Notes: a model not told the origin generated them from the letters alone. Shown: positions 1 to 8,112, counted from the stretch's first letter. The stretch is 64,000 nt of DNA from Chryseobacterium sp. MYb7 (GCF_002979455.1 NZ_PCOU01000026.1:1-64000), one strand, 5' to 3'. Numbers and translations are program-made.

Positions 1-46
1 TAATCAATTAATTAAAATAATAATATTGAATATCTAAAAACAAAAA

Positions 47-69
47 GTCGGAAGAAAAAATCTTCCGAC
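47..69 (-). terminator. Hairpin terminator, minus strand
   Basis: A 9-bp perfect stem (GTCGGAAGA / TCTTCCGAC) closes a 5-nt A loop. Read on the minus strand it is followed by a T-rich run, so it would stop minus-strand transcription, possibly from the gene ending at 377. Confidence 0.6.
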
Positions 70-166
70 CATGACTAGAAAAATTTCCTGTCTTTTTATT
101 TTAATGATAAGTGATAAATAATGCAATGCTTGAATGTAACGCAGAGATTTAGTAACTACAGTTGTA

Positions 167-258
167 TTTTAGGGAGCAAAGATGGGAATCAACTTCATTG
201 ATTCTTTCTAAGCGAATGGATACCATCAGACCTTGTCGCTTTCTTAGCTCCCTTAAAA
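167..258. repeat. Palindromic intergenic repeat element, copy 1
   Basis: About 92 bp bounded by an inverted repeat (TTTTAGGGAGC on the left, GCTCCCTTAAAA on the right). Inside is a perfect 7-bp hairpin, GAATCAA-CTTCA-TTGATTC (186-204). About 50 bp of the left half recurs at 11767-11820 with few differences. No protein is evident. It resembles a small structured dispersed repeat (REP- or MITE-like). Together with the terminator at 47-69 this is all I see in the gene-free stretch 1-376. Confidence 0.6.
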
Positions 259-376
259 GTTTAACAGCAAGTACCTCACCTTTGCGTTAAATTAAACTAT
301 GATTATTGTTACAGGTAAATATTTTATAAATTTCAGATTTCCTGTATTTATTTAAAAATCCAATCTTGTGATTAAT

Positions 377-865
377 CTATTCTATTTTCTTCCCAAAAAA
401 GTCTGTTTCACCGTGTAAGTGCCGGATTATTTTCTCAATATTCCGTTCGATGCTGGCTTCGGTTTTTAGATTATTGATATAACGGATCAGCTCATGCCTT
501 CTTGAAGGAATTAGATTTTTGAAATTTTCTGTTGCCAAAGAACTTTCTTTGATGGCTTTTTCCAATTGAGGATGAATAGAAAGACTTCTGTCAGAATCAT
601 CATATTCCAGCACCACTTCAATAACTTCTCCGATTCTCTTTGGTGAATTTTTCAGCATCGTCAGGTTGATATACAGCCTCCATTCACCGAGGTATTTCAT
701 TAGGTTTTGCTTAAATTCTTTCCCATTCACCATTCCTTTTACAGCAATGGGACTTTTATTTCTCCCAGATTCATCAAAAATGTTTTCCAAAATTTCTTCC
801 GGAATAAAAACAAAAGGATTGATTCCTATGATTTCTAATGTAGCTGTGAAACTGTTGTTTTTCAT
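377..865 (-). CDS. YdeI/OmpD-associated (DUF1905) family protein
   Basis: About 162 residues. The N-terminal two thirds fit a DUF1905-type beta barrel, and the C-terminus (HPQLEKAIKES... then IPSRRHELIRYINNLKTEASIERNIEKII) matches the helical YdeI/OmdA tail with its conserved S-R-R-x-x-L and basic E-R-x-I-E-K pattern. The family is annotated as bacteriocin-protection or OmpD-associated, but its biochemistry is not established. I chose the ATG at 865 (MKNNSF); a TTG 9 nt upstream is less likely. A heptanucleotide array begins 15 nt upstream of this start and a -7 box abuts the far side of the array. Confidence 0.75.
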   Translation of the reverse strand: MKNNSFTATLEIIGINPFVFIPEEILENIFDESGRNKSPIAVKGMVNGKEFKQNLMKYLGEWRLYINLTMLKNSPKRIGEVIEVVLEYDDSDRSLSIHPQLEKAIKESSLATENFKNLIPSRRHELIRYINNLKTEASIERNIEKIIRHLHGETDFFGKKIE

Positions 866-880
866 GGATGTCAAATTTAA

Positions 881-961
881 AAGCTAGAAGCTAGAAGCTA
901 GAAGCTAGAAGCTAGAAGCTAGAAGCTAGAAGCTAGAAGCTAGAAGCTAGAAGCTAGAAGC
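881..961. repeat. Heptanucleotide tandem array (AAGCTAG)n
   Basis: About 11.6 perfect copies of the 7-bp unit AAGCTAG. The array fills nearly the whole presumed 5' leader of the minus-strand gene starting at 865: 15 nt separate it from the ATG, and the -7 box at 961-968 touches its other end. Perfect copies imply recent expansion and a length that may vary between strains. Confidence 0.97.
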
Positions 962-988
962 AAAAATAACTATTTGGTTTAAGATCAA
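961..988 (-). promoter_or_regulatory. Promoter of the DUF1905 gene
   Basis: On the minus strand TATTTTTG (961-968) matches the Bacteroidota -7 consensus TAnnTTTG, with a TTG 17 nt further upstream (986-988). Transcription would start just inside the heptamer array. Confidence 0.55.
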
Positions 989-1069
989 CATAAAATTATT
1001 TTTTTCATTCACTAAAACCCTCTCACTCACAAACTCTCCTACACTCAACCCCTCTTACCCTTAACTCTG

Positions 1070-1097
1070 TAACTCAAAATTCATATCTCAGAACCCA
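1070..1097. repeat. Decayed heptamer run in a G-poor tract
   Basis: TAACTCA, AAATTCA, TATCTCA and GAACCCA follow each other in 7-nt phase. They lie in a roughly 90-nt tract (about 1012-1105) that has almost no G on the plus strand. It looks like an old heptanucleotide array upstream of the transaldolase promoter. Confidence 0.45.
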
Positions 1098-1107
1098 ATT
1101 AATTCCC

Positions 1108-1115
1108 TATCTTTG
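1108..1115 (+). promoter_or_regulatory. -7 box of the transaldolase gene
   Basis: TATCTTTG matches TAnnTTTG and lies 23 nt before the ATG at 1139. No clear -33 TTG is seen. Confidence 0.6.
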
Positions 1116-1138
1116 TAACAATAAATCTATTTATCAAA

Positions 1139-1792
1139 ATGAAATTTTTTATTGACACAGCTAATTTAGAGCAAATCAAAGAAGCCAGAGATCTTGGAAT
1201 TTTAGATGGTGTAACTACCAATCCTTCATTAATGGCTAAAGAAGGTATTCAGGGAGCTGAAGCAATCAGAAACCACTACAAAACGATCTGCGAACTTGTA
1301 GACGGAGATATTTCTGCGGAAGTTCTTTCTACTACGTATGAAGAAATGATTAAGGAAGGAGACGAATTGGCTGCTATTCACCCAAATATCGTTGTAAAAA
1401 TCCCAATGATCAAAGACGGTATCAAAGCTTTAAAATATTTTTCTGATAAAGGAATCAAAACGAACTGTACATTGATCTTCTCTCCGGGGCAGGCTCTTTT
1501 AGCAGCAAAAGCAGGAGCAAACTATGTTTCTCCATTCTTAGGAAGATTAGATGATATTTCTACAGACGGTCTGAATCTTATTCAGGAAATCAGATTGATT
1601 TTCGATAACTATATGTACGAAACTGAAATCTTGGCAGCTTCTATCCGTCACTCAATGCACATCATCGACTGTGCTAAAATTGGAGCAGATGTTATTACAT
1701 CTCCACTTCCTCCGATCTTGAGCTTATTGAAGCACCCATTAACAGACAGCGGACTGGCTCAGTTTATTGCTGATTCTCAGAAATTAGCATAA
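1139..1792 (+). CDS. Transaldolase / fructose-6-phosphate aldolase-like
   Basis: 217 residues, the length of the short TalC/FSA-type transaldolases. The N-terminus MKFFIDTANL and the segment DGVTTNPSL are family signatures. The Schiff-base lysine is expected in IVVKIPM, Lys87. It should transfer a dihydroxyacetone unit in the non-oxidative pentose phosphate pathway, in the cytosol. Whether it acts as transaldolase or as F6P aldolase cannot be told from sequence alone. It is a single gene with its own -7 box upstream and a terminator at 1815. Confidence 0.92.
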   Translation: MKFFIDTANLEQIKEARDLGILDGVTTNPSLMAKEGIQGAEAIRNHYKTICELVDGDISAEVLSTTYEEMIKEGDELAAIHPNIVVKIPMIKDGIKALKYFSDKGIKTNCTLIFSPGQALLAAKAGANYVSPFLGRLDDISTDGLNLIQEIRLIFDNYMYETEILAASIRHSMHIIDCAKIGADVITSPLPPILSLLKHPLTDSGLAQFIADSQKLA

Positions 1793-1814
1793 TCACTGAC
1801 TCTTATTCAGATAT

Positions 1815-1848
1815 AAAAAATCCCAAAACTTTGCTTCGGGATTTTTTG
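1815..1848 (+). terminator. Rho-independent terminator after transaldolase
   Basis: AAATCCC and GGGATTT pair around a 13-nt loop, followed by a T run. Confidence 0.8.
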
Positions 1849-1918
1849 TTTTCCATCATCTGGAATTATATTCAGATTTAACTAATAGCTGGTATCCGAA
1901 TCAAAAACAAAAAGAGCC

Positions 1919-2911
1919 ATGAAAAAAAGTATTCTTCTATTGGCATTATTTTCTTTTGTTTTCGGATTCTCTCAAAACATTACTTTTTCAAAAGAAAAAC
2001 TGGAGCAGCTTAATCAGTTTAATCTTGAAAATAAAAGCCGTGCTTTTATCATTTTTCAGGATGGAAAAATCATTAACGAACAATATTTTGGAACAAAAAT
2101 TATAGACAAAGCGCCTTTTGATCAAAATTCCAATTGGTATTGGGCTTCTGCGGGGAAATCTCTCACGGCTGTTCTTATCGGAATTGCCCAACAGGAGAAA
2201 TTATTAAACATCAACGATTCCGTATCAAAATATCTGGGAAAATGGACCGGAATGGATAAAAATTCTGAAGATAAAATCACGATCAGAACTCTTCTGACCA
2301 TGACTTCCGGACTTGACTATTCCCAGGATCAAACCTGCAATTACAGAAACTGTTTTGCTATGAAAAATCCGGCAGGAAGCTTCTGGTATTATGATACCTC
2401 AGCTTATTCTCAGCTGGCAAAAGTAATCGAAAAAGCAAGTCATAAAAGTATTGATCAGTATACTTCTGAAAAGCTTTCAGGATCCGGTATTTCCGGAAAA
2501 TGGATTCCTTATGAAAACGGCCTTGTATTTTCCAGTACGGCAAAGAGTTTTTTGCAATTCGGAAAGCTTGTTTTAAATAAAGGAAAATTAAATGATAAAG
2601 TTTATTATCAATACAACAGTTATTTTCAGCAGATGACAGACACTTCTCAGGAAGTTAATCCTTCCTATGGCTATTTGTGGTGGCTTAATGGGAAAAACAG
2701 TATAAGAGTTCCGGGATTTGAGCAGTCTTTCAATCAATCATTGGTTCCTGATGCTCCCAAAGATATGTTTTGTGCTTTGGGTAAAAACGGACAAATCCTT
2801 GATATTGTTCCCAGTAAGAATCTCATTATTATCAGAATGGGAGAAAACCCGAATGCATACAGCAATATGATAAAATTTCATAGAGAGCTCTGGAATAAGA
2901 TTTTACAATAA
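1919..2911 (+). CDS. Secreted serine hydrolase, class C beta-lactamase fold
   Basis: 330 residues with a signal peptide (MKKSILLLALFSFVFGFSQ). The catalytic S-x-x-K is Ser77-Ala-Gly-Lys80, in WASAGKS, and a Tyr-containing second motif lies in FWYYDTSAYSQ near residue 155. The family includes penicillin-binding-protein-like hydrolases, 6-aminohexanoate-dimer hydrolases and esterases, so the substrate is unknown. The product should act in the periplasm or outside the cell. It stands alone, with a strong hairpin after it. A second, lipoprotein-type member of the family is at 15161. Confidence 0.85.
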   Translation: MKKSILLLALFSFVFGFSQNITFSKEKLEQLNQFNLENKSRAFIIFQDGKIINEQYFGTKIIDKAPFDQNSNWYWASAGKSLTAVLIGIAQQEKLLNINDSVSKYLGKWTGMDKNSEDKITIRTLLTMTSGLDYSQDQTCNYRNCFAMKNPAGSFWYYDTSAYSQLAKVIEKASHKSIDQYTSEKLSGSGISGKWIPYENGLVFSSTAKSFLQFGKLVLNKGKLNDKVYYQYNSYFQQMTDTSQEVNPSYGYLWWLNGKNSIRVPGFEQSFNQSLVPDAPKDMFCALGKNGQILDIVPSKNLIIIRMGENPNAYSNMIKFHRELWNKILQ

Positions 2912-2917
2912 ACGTAA

Positions 2918-2958
2918 GGCAGCCTCAAGAGTTACATTATATTTCTCCTGAGACTGCC
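2918..2958. terminator. Hairpin between convergent genes
   Basis: A 14-bp imperfect stem (GGCAGCCTCAAGAG with CTCCTGAGACTGCC) lies between the genes ending at 2911 and 2983 and is T-rich on the plus-strand side. It probably serves both directions. Confidence 0.65.
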
Positions 2959-2982
2959 CTTTGCTTTTATGATAAAACAGAT

Positions 2983-3843
2983 CTATTTTATCAGATCCAA
3001 TTCAAGAATATTGTTTTGTCTTTTGATATTGGCCTTCGCTTTAGTTTCCTGATCTCTGCTTGCCTTTACCGGATCCAGCACTTTTCCTGAGCTGTCTCTC
3101 ATTTCAACAATGGTTCCCTCCGCAAGCATTTGCTTCTGGCTCTTCATGGGATCCAGACGGTAATCGGTAAGCGCTTTTTTAAACTTCGCTTCATTGATTG
3201 TCACCAGAGGGTTATAACGTTCCTTATCTTTGGTACTTTTCCATTCATATCCAGACGAAAGTTTCTTGCTTCCTTTTAATTCGAATGAATGAGAATGGGT
3301 ATTATCTTCCACTTTTACAATCAGCCCAGGAAGTCCATAAAATTTATACGGTCCATCCTGAATGGGAAGATCTGTTGTGAACCATGCCGTCCATTTTCTT
3401 CCGGCGAAATCACAAACTGCTTTCTGTGCATTAAACTCACCTATTTTTTCTTTTTCCGGCAGAATTTTCCAGTTTTGTTTTCTGTTTTCCTGAACCTGGT
3501 ATTCGTCAGAACCTAGTGTAGTAAAGAAATTGGTAGAATAATCCGGGTACATTTTTTCAATATTGTAGCGTATTTTACCTTTAAATTTAAAATTTCCGAG
3601 ATTAATATTCAGACTTTGGGTATCTTTTGCTACCATGGTCTGCATGGTGGAGTCTGACTGAAAGTAGTCTTTACTGTAAAATTTGGATCCTTTGGAAGCT
3701 ACTTCAAGATACATGGTTTCTGTTTCCTGTTTATCTCTGGCGGTAGAGTCTGTGATAAATTTATACTCGTAGATAAATCTTTGATTCTGGGCATTAGCCA
3801 TCACAGCCATTATCAAGCTGAATAGGATGATTACTTTTTTCAT
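2983..3843 (-). CDS. GLPGLI family secreted protein
   Basis: 286 residues with a signal peptide ending ANAQ. The defining motif is seen in DGPYKFYGLPGLIVKVED. The N-terminal half has the usual Y-K-F-I-T-D-S pattern, and the C-terminal part has basic and acidic residues and no further domain. GLPGLI proteins are Bacteroidota-specific secreted proteins of unknown function. The gene is the last of a minus-strand run; the acetyltransferase gene lies 19 nt upstream and a paralogous GLPGLI gene lies beyond it at 4645. Confidence 0.9.
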   Translation of the reverse strand: MKKVIILFSLIMAVMANAQNQRFIYEYKFITDSTARDKQETETMYLEVASKGSKFYSKDYFQSDSTMQTMVAKDTQSLNINLGNFKFKGKIRYNIEKMYPDYSTNFFTTLGSDEYQVQENRKQNWKILPEKEKIGEFNAQKAVCDFAGRKWTAWFTTDLPIQDGPYKFYGLPGLIVKVEDNTHSHSFELKGSKKLSSGYEWKSTKDKERYNPLVTINEAKFKKALTDYRLDPMKSQKQMLAEGTIVEMRDSSGKVLDPVKASRDQETKAKANIKRQNNILELDLIK

Positions 3844-3862
3844 GGTTAGTTTATTATAGTTT

Positions 3863-4429
3863 TTAGTTTTTTTCTGTTATATTTTTCACAACCTTACAAG
3901 GGTTGCCCACTGCTACTACATGATCAGGAATATCTTTCGTTACCACACTTCCTGCTCCAATCACAGAATTATTTCCAATGGAAACACCTGGAAGCACAAC
4001 CACATTTCCTCCCAACCATACGTTATTACCTACTTTGATTGAGTGTGCATATTCTAAACCTTCATTTCTCTGTTCTGCATCCAGCGGATGTCCTGCCGTA
4101 TAAAAACTGCAGTTAGGACCAATGAATACGTTATCCCCAAACTCTACTTTAGCACAATCTAAAATAACAAGATTATGATTGGCGTAGAAATTCTCACCCA
4201 CTTTTATATTATAGCCGTAATCACACCAGAAATTGGGTTCTATACAGATATTTTCTTTGATACTGCCCAAAATTCTTCGAAGGAGTTCGTATCTGTTTTC
4301 TGCATCAGAGTTTTTCAATCCGTTATACTCCTGACATAGATCTTTACACTGTATCCTCTCCTGAATCAATTCTTTGTCATAATTGGCATTGTATAAAAGT
4401 CCGGCTGCACATTTTTCCTTTTCTGTCAT
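3863..4429 (-). CDS. Sugar O-acetyltransferase, Maa/NodL type
   Basis: 188 residues. The N-terminal helical segment (MTEKEKCAAGLLYNANYD) is the maltose-acetyltransferase N domain. A left-handed beta helix of hexapeptide repeats follows (VGENFYANHNLVI, FGDNVFIGPNCSFYTAGH, IGNNSVIGAGSVV), ending with VGNPCKVVKNI. The His of TAGHPLD fits the catalytic His of the family. It should transfer acetyl from acetyl-CoA to a sugar hydroxyl in the cytosol. It sits between two GLPGLI genes, which may be accidental. A heptamer array starts 21 nt upstream of its ATG. Confidence 0.92.
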   Translation of the reverse strand: MTEKEKCAAGLLYNANYDKELIQERIQCKDLCQEYNGLKNSDAENRYELLRRILGSIKENICIEPNFWCDYGYNIKVGENFYANHNLVILDCAKVEFGDNVFIGPNCSFYTAGHPLDAEQRNEGLEYAHSIKVGNNVWLGGNVVVLPGVSIGNNSVIGAGSVVTKDIPDHVVAVGNPCKVVKNITEKN

Positions 4430-4450
4430 GAGATATAATGTTGATTATTG

Positions 4451-4509
4451 TTGCTTATTGCTTATTGCTTATTGCTTATTGCTTATTGCTTATTGCTTAT
4501 TGCTTATTG
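4451..4509. repeat. Heptanucleotide tandem array (TTGCTTA)n
   Basis: About 8.4 perfect copies of TTGCTTA. It lies just upstream of the minus-strand acetyltransferase start (4429), as the 881-961 array does for its gene. The unit differs from AAGCTAG. A near-consensus -7 box (AATCTTTG on the minus strand, 4567-4574, one mismatch) lies beyond it, which would put the array in the 5' leader. Confidence 0.96.
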
Positions 4510-4644
4510 AAAGATAAGAAATCTGTTTTGATAAACTTAGTTGACATTTATCATTAACCTCTGTACCAAAGATTTGTATTATCTAAAAAAACAAAAACAG
4601 GATGACACTCTTGCCATCCCGCTGATATTAGAAAATATATAATT

Positions 4645-5535
4645 TTACTTGAACAAATCCGGTTCTATTTTATTATTATTTTTTAATCGGTCTTCTTTTG
4701 CTCTTTTTTCCATGTTTCTATACACTTCATTCATGTCAATGCTTTTACCATCCTGATTTTTCATTTGCACTACAGCTCCTGTCGGAAGAGTGCTCATGCT
4801 CTGTTTCATGTCTTTTGTAGGATCCAGCAGATAATCTTTCCACGCTTTTTTAAACTGTTTTTTGCTGATCTCTATTTCTTTACCTCCAAAACCTATTCTG
4901 GTAAGACCGGGTATTTCAACATCTTCTTGCGATACGACTTCCGTTTTTTTGTTACCAATCAGAGTCATTATATGAGAGCCTGTGGTATCTTCAATTTTAA
5001 CAATGAGTCCTGGCAGTCCATAGAATTTATAAGGTCCATCCTGAAATGGAATATCTGTTGTAAACCATGCAACCCAGCTTCGTCCTCCATAGTTGGTGGT
5101 TGCTTTCTGGGTATTATATTCTCCAATTTTCTGTTTTTCAGGAAGAATTTTCCATTCCGGTTTTTGATCTTCCGGCATTTTATAACTGGTATTCCCAATA
5201 TTTTCTGAGAATGAAACACTGTAATCCGGATACTTTTTTGTAACCGTTGAGGAAATGGTCCCCGGTTTCATTTTTCTTTTGATATTAAAACTTCCCCCGA
5301 ATCCACTTTTCATCTGCTTAGCAATATCTGCATTTGTTGCGGAATCTGCAACAAACTTTTCGCGACTGTAATATTTGGATCCGTTTTTATCAATGTCCAG
5401 AAACATTACATCACTTTTCACATCTGCTTTATTGGTAGAATCAGAGATATACTTGTAGTCATAAAAAAATCTGTTGATTTGAGCGTTGGCAAGCACCCCT
5501 AAAAATGCTAATATAATCAAATATTTTTTTCCCAT
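4645..5535 (-). CDS. GLPGLI family secreted protein
   Basis: 296 residues with a signal peptide ending LANAQ and the motif DGPYKFYGLPGLIVKIED. It is a clear paralogue of the protein at 2983: it shares DYKYISDST, EWKILPEKQKIGEYNTQKA and the C-terminal DYLLDPTKDMKQ pattern. It ends in charged, Asn-rich sequence. It lies 63 nt downstream of the M56 peptidase gene on the same strand, so it may belong to the BlaI-controlled transcript. Confidence 0.9.
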   Translation of the reverse strand: MGKKYLIILAFLGVLANAQINRFFYDYKYISDSTNKADVKSDVMFLDIDKNGSKYYSREKFVADSATNADIAKQMKSGFGGSFNIKRKMKPGTISSTVTKKYPDYSVSFSENIGNTSYKMPEDQKPEWKILPEKQKIGEYNTQKATTNYGGRSWVAWFTTDIPFQDGPYKFYGLPGLIVKIEDTTGSHIMTLIGNKKTEVVSQEDVEIPGLTRIGFGGKEIEISKKQFKKAWKDYLLDPTKDMKQSMSTLPTGAVVQMKNQDGKSIDMNEVYRNMEKRAKEDRLKNNNKIEPDLFK

Positions 5536-5598
5536 AGTTTATTTAAATATTAGTAAAAAGGCTTCGCCAATCTGAAACTGACAAAGCCTGATGGAACT

Positions 5599-7482
5599 TT
5601 ATTTCTTTGTCTCAATTCTTACTTCTCCCTGCTTAAGCTCACCTTTCTTCTGAGTATTGACATTCACTTTTGATATATTGCTTGTATCTAAGGAATTTAC
5701 ATCATCCTGAGAAACTTCTCTCCCATCAATATAATACTTGTATTTTACGTCATCAGTACCGGTTATTTTAAACTTCTTCACCCCATTCATTGCAATGTTT
5801 CCGTTGCCGTCTTTTTTGATAAAATCTGCATTCATTACAATAACTCCAGGTGAACCGCTGCTTACTTTAATAAAAGTACCATCTCTGAAACTAGCTGATC
5901 TTTTTTCGGCTTCTGCACGGGCTCTTTCAACATCTCTTCGGATTTTATCTCCGTCAATCCTGATTTTTTCGCTCATTACTCTTATTATTTCTCCTTCAGC
6001 TCTTGCTCTGTCGCCTTCCATTCGAGCCTTGTCTCCCTCTACTCTGGCTTTGGTTGCTTCGGCCAATGCTTTTTTAGCTTCAGCCATTGCTTTACTTATT
6101 TCTTCTTTCTCTTTAGCGCTTAAATCTTTATAATTAACGATTTTGTTTGTTTTAAAATACGTTATTTTCGGTTCTTTTGGCGCTTTAGGAGGTACAGGAA
6201 TTTGCATTTTTCCTATTCTTTCAGCCTCTCTTTCCGCTTTTTTTGCTGCTCTTTCTATTTTACGGAGATCTTTTTTACTAAGAGGTTCCATATTTTCGAG
6301 CTCCTTCATCTGATTTTTCCATTCCGCAGAATTGAAATACTGATCAACTTCAACTTTTGAGGCTACCTCTCCTATCTCTGATGCCAGATTACTTATTTCT
6401 TCTATTTTATCACTGAAGAGACCACTTTCAGGATCTAAACCTTCCAGCTCTTTTTCTTTTTCTTTTATTTTCTTTTCAAGACCTGCAATTTTTGTATGTT
6501 CTTCAGGCGATACGGTTTTCAGTTCTGCAATTTTTTCCTGACCAGATTTTTCAGGTCTTATCGTATCTTTCTTGATTTCTGAAACTACTTTTTTTATAGA
6601 AAGATTTGTTTCTTCAATTTCTCTGTTTTTAGCATTTACCAGATAAGCAAAAGCTATAGAGAATACAACCGGTAATGCAAAAATTCTTCGCGCATATCCG
6701 AATTTGGTTTTTGGTTTTTGTAACATCTTAAGTCTCTTTTTAAGGTTTGAACTTAGAAACGGACTGGTAACAGGCAACTGTGTTCCGGAAAAGTGGCTTG
6801 CTAAAAGCATCTGCGCAAATGCTTTGGTGTCCGATTGTTTTACGGCTTTTTTATCAGCCAGATATTCATGGATTAAATTAATTTCTCTTTTAATGAGATG
6901 AAAGAACGGATTGAACCAGAAAACAGAGGTAATAATCTCGATAAAGATCTTATCAAAAGAATGTTTCTGTTCAATATGTACCATTTCATGCTTTAAAATC
7001 TGTTTTCCGATATCAGAATGCAGGGTAATTGTATTCTTCCAGAACAGGTTTTTAAAGTAAGAGAATGGAGCTTCGGTAAGGTCTGTACGGTAAAAATTGA
7101 TCCCGTCAAAACTTTCTTTCTGAAATTGGTTTTTAAACTGCTGGATTTTGAAAATCCCATACAGCAGCTTTCCTAAAAAATAGAAAGAAACCAGTCCCAG
7201 AGCTGAAAAAATAATGTTAAAATAAAGGTTACCATTGTCTATGTTTTTTTCTGTGTTAAAATTCTGAATTTTGTCAAGAAGCATATACATATCATTATTT
7301 ACCTCTATCGTAAAATCGTCTACTCTGATGAGTGGCAATAAAAGTGATATTACAATCGCTGCCAGCAGATAAAATCTGTTATAATGATGGAATGTCTTGT
7401 CTTTTAAAGACAACTGATAGTACAAAAACGTTACACCCGAACATAAAATAGTTTTCCCAAAGTATAAAAGTATTGCTTCCAT
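5599..7482 (-). CDS. BlaR1-like M56 membrane metallopeptidase with coiled-coil tail
   Basis: 627 residues. N-terminal membrane helices (about 1-20, 35-50, 88-112) are followed by an M56 zinc site, HEMVH at 165-169, with a probable third ligand downstream in EYLADKKA. A further membrane helix is at about 268-285. The long C-terminal part is charged and contains an extended heptad-like run (KARVEGD, KARMEGD, RARAEGE and so on). It ends in a plug-like segment, YYIDGREVSQDDVNSLD. BlaR1 relatives sense a signal and cleave the paired BlaI repressor; what this one senses is unknown. No penicillin-binding domain is present. Five nt separate it from the blaI-like gene upstream. Confidence 0.88.
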   Translation of the reverse strand: MEAILLYFGKTILCSGVTFLYYQLSLKDKTFHHYNRFYLLAAIVISLLLPLIRVDDFTIEVNNDMYMLLDKIQNFNTEKNIDNGNLYFNIIFSALGLVSFYFLGKLLYGIFKIQQFKNQFQKESFDGINFYRTDLTEAPFSYFKNLFWKNTITLHSDIGKQILKHEMVHIEQKHSFDKIFIEIITSVFWFNPFFHLIKREINLIHEYLADKKAVKQSDTKAFAQMLLASHFSGTQLPVTSPFLSSNLKKRLKMLQKPKTKFGYARRIFALPVVFSIAFAYLVNAKNREIEETNLSIKKVVSEIKKDTIRPEKSGQEKIAELKTVSPEEHTKIAGLEKKIKEKEKELEGLDPESGLFSDKIEEISNLASEIGEVASKVEVDQYFNSAEWKNQMKELENMEPLSKKDLRKIERAAKKAEREAERIGKMQIPVPPKAPKEPKITYFKTNKIVNYKDLSAKEKEEISKAMAEAKKALAEATKARVEGDKARMEGDRARAEGEIIRVMSEKIRIDGDKIRRDVERARAEAEKRSASFRDGTFIKVSSGSPGVIVMNADFIKKDGNGNIAMNGVKKFKITGTDDVKYKYYIDGREVSQDDVNSLDTSNISKVNVNTQKKGELKQGEVRIETKK

Positions 7483-7487
7483 AGGTC

Positions 7488-7853
7488 TTAGTCTTTCTTT
7501 TTGAGTTCATCTAATAACATCTCAAGATCTTCTACTGTCATTTCATTTTTTTCTACCAGAAATGAAACGGCACTTTTGTAAGAACCTTTAAAATAGTTTT
7601 TTACAAGGCTCTTAATCGTTTTCCCGGAGTACTGTTCTTTTGAAACCAAAGGAAAATACTCATGCTGTCTTCCATGTACATCATAATCTACAAACTCTTT
7701 ATCCTTCAATACTTTTAAAATGGTAGAAACCGTATTGGTATGTGGTTTAGGTTCCGGAAAAAGATCAAGCACATCTTTTAAGAAGCCTTTTTCTAATTTC
7801 CATAAATACTGCATTACCTGTTCTTCTGCTTTGGTTAGAGTCTGAATTTTCAT
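7488..7853 (-). CDS. BlaI/MecI/CopY-family repressor
   Basis: 121 residues, the usual length. A winged helix (LTKAEEQVMQYLWKLEKGF, then HTNTVSTILKVLKDKEFV with the recognition helix) is followed by a helical dimerization and cleavage region (KSLVKNYFKGSYKSAVSFLVE). It should bind as a dimer to the TAGTGATA-type sites in its own promoter and be inactivated by the M56 protease encoded next. It is the first gene of the run blaI-like, M56, GLPGLI. Confidence 0.93.
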   Translation of the reverse strand: MKIQTLTKAEEQVMQYLWKLEKGFLKDVLDLFPEPKPHTNTVSTILKVLKDKEFVDYDVHGRQHEYFPLVSKEQYSGKTIKSLVKNYFKGSYKSAVSFLVEKNEMTVEDLEMLLDELKKKD

Positions 7854-7874
7854 ATTCTGTTCATTTATTAATTA

Positions 7875-7969
7875 TAGTGATAAACAATCATCACATTCTA
7901 TATCACTAATAAATTAGTTATACAAATGTAGAAATAAAAATGAATCAAACAACTATTTTTTTAGTGATA
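7875..7969 (-). promoter_or_regulatory. Promoter and operator of the BlaI/M56 operon
   Basis: On the minus strand there is a complete promoter: TTG (7950-7952), a 19-nt spacer and TACATTTG (7923-7930). Downstream of it TAGTGATA (7875-7882) and TATCACTA (7901-7908) form an inverted pair, and a third TAGTGATA lies upstream at 7962-7969. Sites on both sides of the start point fit autorepression by BlaI. Confidence 0.7.
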
Positions 7970-8112
7970 AACAATTCGAAAACACAACTTACTGAATATC
8001 AGTGAAATAAAAATAGTTAAAATTTATTAAATTTTTAATGAATAGAATTATTGGGTGTTTATTTTACACTAAAAACGTCTAATTATTCTTGGTCTTTAAT
8101 CAATCGGAAAAA

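Noticed and set aside
5738..6133. Long plus-strand open frame inside the M56 gene
   Set aside because: It is the antisense of the charged heptad repeat region and has low-complexity Ser/Leu/Ala composition; the minus-strand gene explains it.
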